Below, one piece after another: positions 13,743-14,318 of a DNA stretch of 14,318 bases. Every line of letters starts with the position of its first letter. Position 1 is the stretch's first letter. The stretch is from contig PCTP01000171.1 in assembly GCA_002770795.1 (NCBI GenBank), positions 1 through 14,318 of the forward strand, given 5' to 3'. A program made the translations under genes and the position numbers. The notes beneath the pieces were generated by a model that was not told the DNA's origin, searched no databases, and worked only from the letters and a program-made list of their open reading frames with translations. The stretch is from Gammaproteobacteria bacterium CG22_combo_CG10-13_8_21_14_all_40_8. Its GTDB lineage: Bacteria > Pseudomonadota > Gammaproteobacteria > Enterobacterales > GCA-002770795.

Positions 13743-14318
13743 TTGAGTAGCGCCTTGGCAACCACCATTTTATGCACCTCATCGGGGCCATCATAAATTC
13801 GGGCTGCACGTTCATGGCGGAAGAAAAAGGCGATGATGGTGTCATCTGTCATGCCTAATCCACCCATTGATTGTAAGGCACGATCAAGTACCTGTTGTAA
13901 CACATTGGCAGTAAAGTATTTGATCATGGAAACAGCCACTTTGGCTTCTTTAAAACCTTTGTTTTCAATTTGCCAAGCGGTTTGCAAAACTAAGCTGCGA
14001 GCAGCTTCAATTTCTGCTGCAGAATCAGCAATCCAAGTTTGTATGGTTTGCATCTGTGATAAATTTTGTTTGGAGTTAATCGCTCTGCTTTTGCTGTATT
14101 CAATCATTAAATTGAGGGCACGACGACAGATCCCAAGCCAACGCATGCAATGATGGATGCGTCCAGGCCCTAGCCTTTGCTGTGCTAAGGAAAATCCCGA
14201 ACCAATCTCACCGAGTAAATTTTTCTGGCTCACTCGGCAATTGTTTAAGCGTACTTCTGCATGGCTAAAATAACCCGAACCCGTATCGCCCATAATGGGG
14301 ATATTTCTCACCAGTTCA
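13739..14318 (-). CDS. Acyl-CoA dehydrogenase, ACAD10/ACAD11-like (C-terminal part)
   Basis: The frame is open to the window edge, so the N-terminal half and start are missing. About 193 residues are visible. RLGPGRIHHCMRWLG and YDGPDEVHKMVVAKALL are close to the ACAD10/ACAD11 group (GRLGPGRIHHCMR, DGPDEVH), more than to short- or medium-chain enzymes. The segment begins in the middle beta domain (PIMGDTGSGYFSHAEVRL) and covers the C-terminal helical domain with the flavin-contacting QSMGGLGMTDD. In typical acyl-CoA dehydrogenases a Glu occupies the YEG position. Here it is Asp (YDG), as in ACAD10/11. It uses FAD. By relatives, it may act on phosphorylated 4-hydroxyacyl-CoA rather than carry out plain beta-oxidation. 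First visible gene of the operon. Confidence 0.92.
   Translation of the reverse strand, partial: ELVRNIPIMGDTGSGYFSHAEVRLNNCRVSQKNLLGEIGSGFSLAQQRLGPGRIHHCMRWLGICRRALNLMIEYSKSRAINSKQNLSQMQTIQTWIADSAAEIEAARSLVLQTAWQIENKGFKEAKVAVSMIKYFTANVLQQVLDRALQSMGGLGMTDDTIIAFFFRHERAARIYDGPDEVHKMVVAKALLK

Overview
The window reads as a chromosomal segment of a moderately A+T-rich gammaproteobacterium. The evidence is the nadK-recN pair divergent from grpE-dnaK-dnaJ-dapB, an arrangement assembled from known gammaproteobacterial gene orders, together with E. coli-type sigma-32 promoter sequences. RecN, NadK, GrpE, DnaK, DnaJ and DapB all have near-E. coli lengths and motif positions. A Legionellales-like or related lineage would fit, but I cannot fix the genus from the sequence alone.

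Layout. (1) Positions 1-53 hold the last codons of an upstream gene. (2) 172-1524 encodes an exported protein that combines Sel1/TPR-type repeats with a TonB C-terminal domain. It is followed by a 14-bp hairpin and a perfect 13-copy CTATAA microsatellite (1665-1742), in the gap where this gene and recN converge. (3) recN and nadK (1786-4378, minus strand) form a DNA-repair/NADP pair. (4) grpE-dnaK-dnaJ-dapB (4640-9412, plus strand) is the Hsp70 chaperone operon followed by a lysine-biosynthesis gene. It has a textbook sigma-32 promoter before grpE, a second weaker one before dnaK, and a hairpin with a T-run between dnaK and dnaJ. dapB overlaps dnaJ by four bases. (5) 9413-10995 is an accessory patch. 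It has short tandem repeats, an orphan group II intron 3' end (domains V and VI with a bulged branch-point A), a CopG/ParE-type toxin-antitoxin pair with a palindromic operator candidate, and a roughly 120-bp nested inverted-repeat element. (6) 10996 to the window end (minus strand) is a tightly packed operon. In transcription order it encodes an ACAD10/ACAD11-like acyl-CoA dehydrogenase (cut by the window edge), a TetR-family regulator, an APH-fold kinase and a short-chain dehydrogenase.

How the genes work together. GrpE, DnaK and DnaJ form one ATP-driven folding machine under heat-shock control, and the internal hairpin probably sets DnaK above DnaJ. The kinase, ACAD10/11-type dehydrogenase and SDR resemble the logic of 4-hydroxyacyl-CoA catabolism (mammalian ACAD10/11, bacterial levulinate lva genes), so a TetR-controlled hydroxy-acid or lipid degradation operon is the most informative hypothesis. 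The best leads are this operon, the intron remnant, the pure hexamer array and the nested inverted-repeat element. None can be proven novel from sequence alone.
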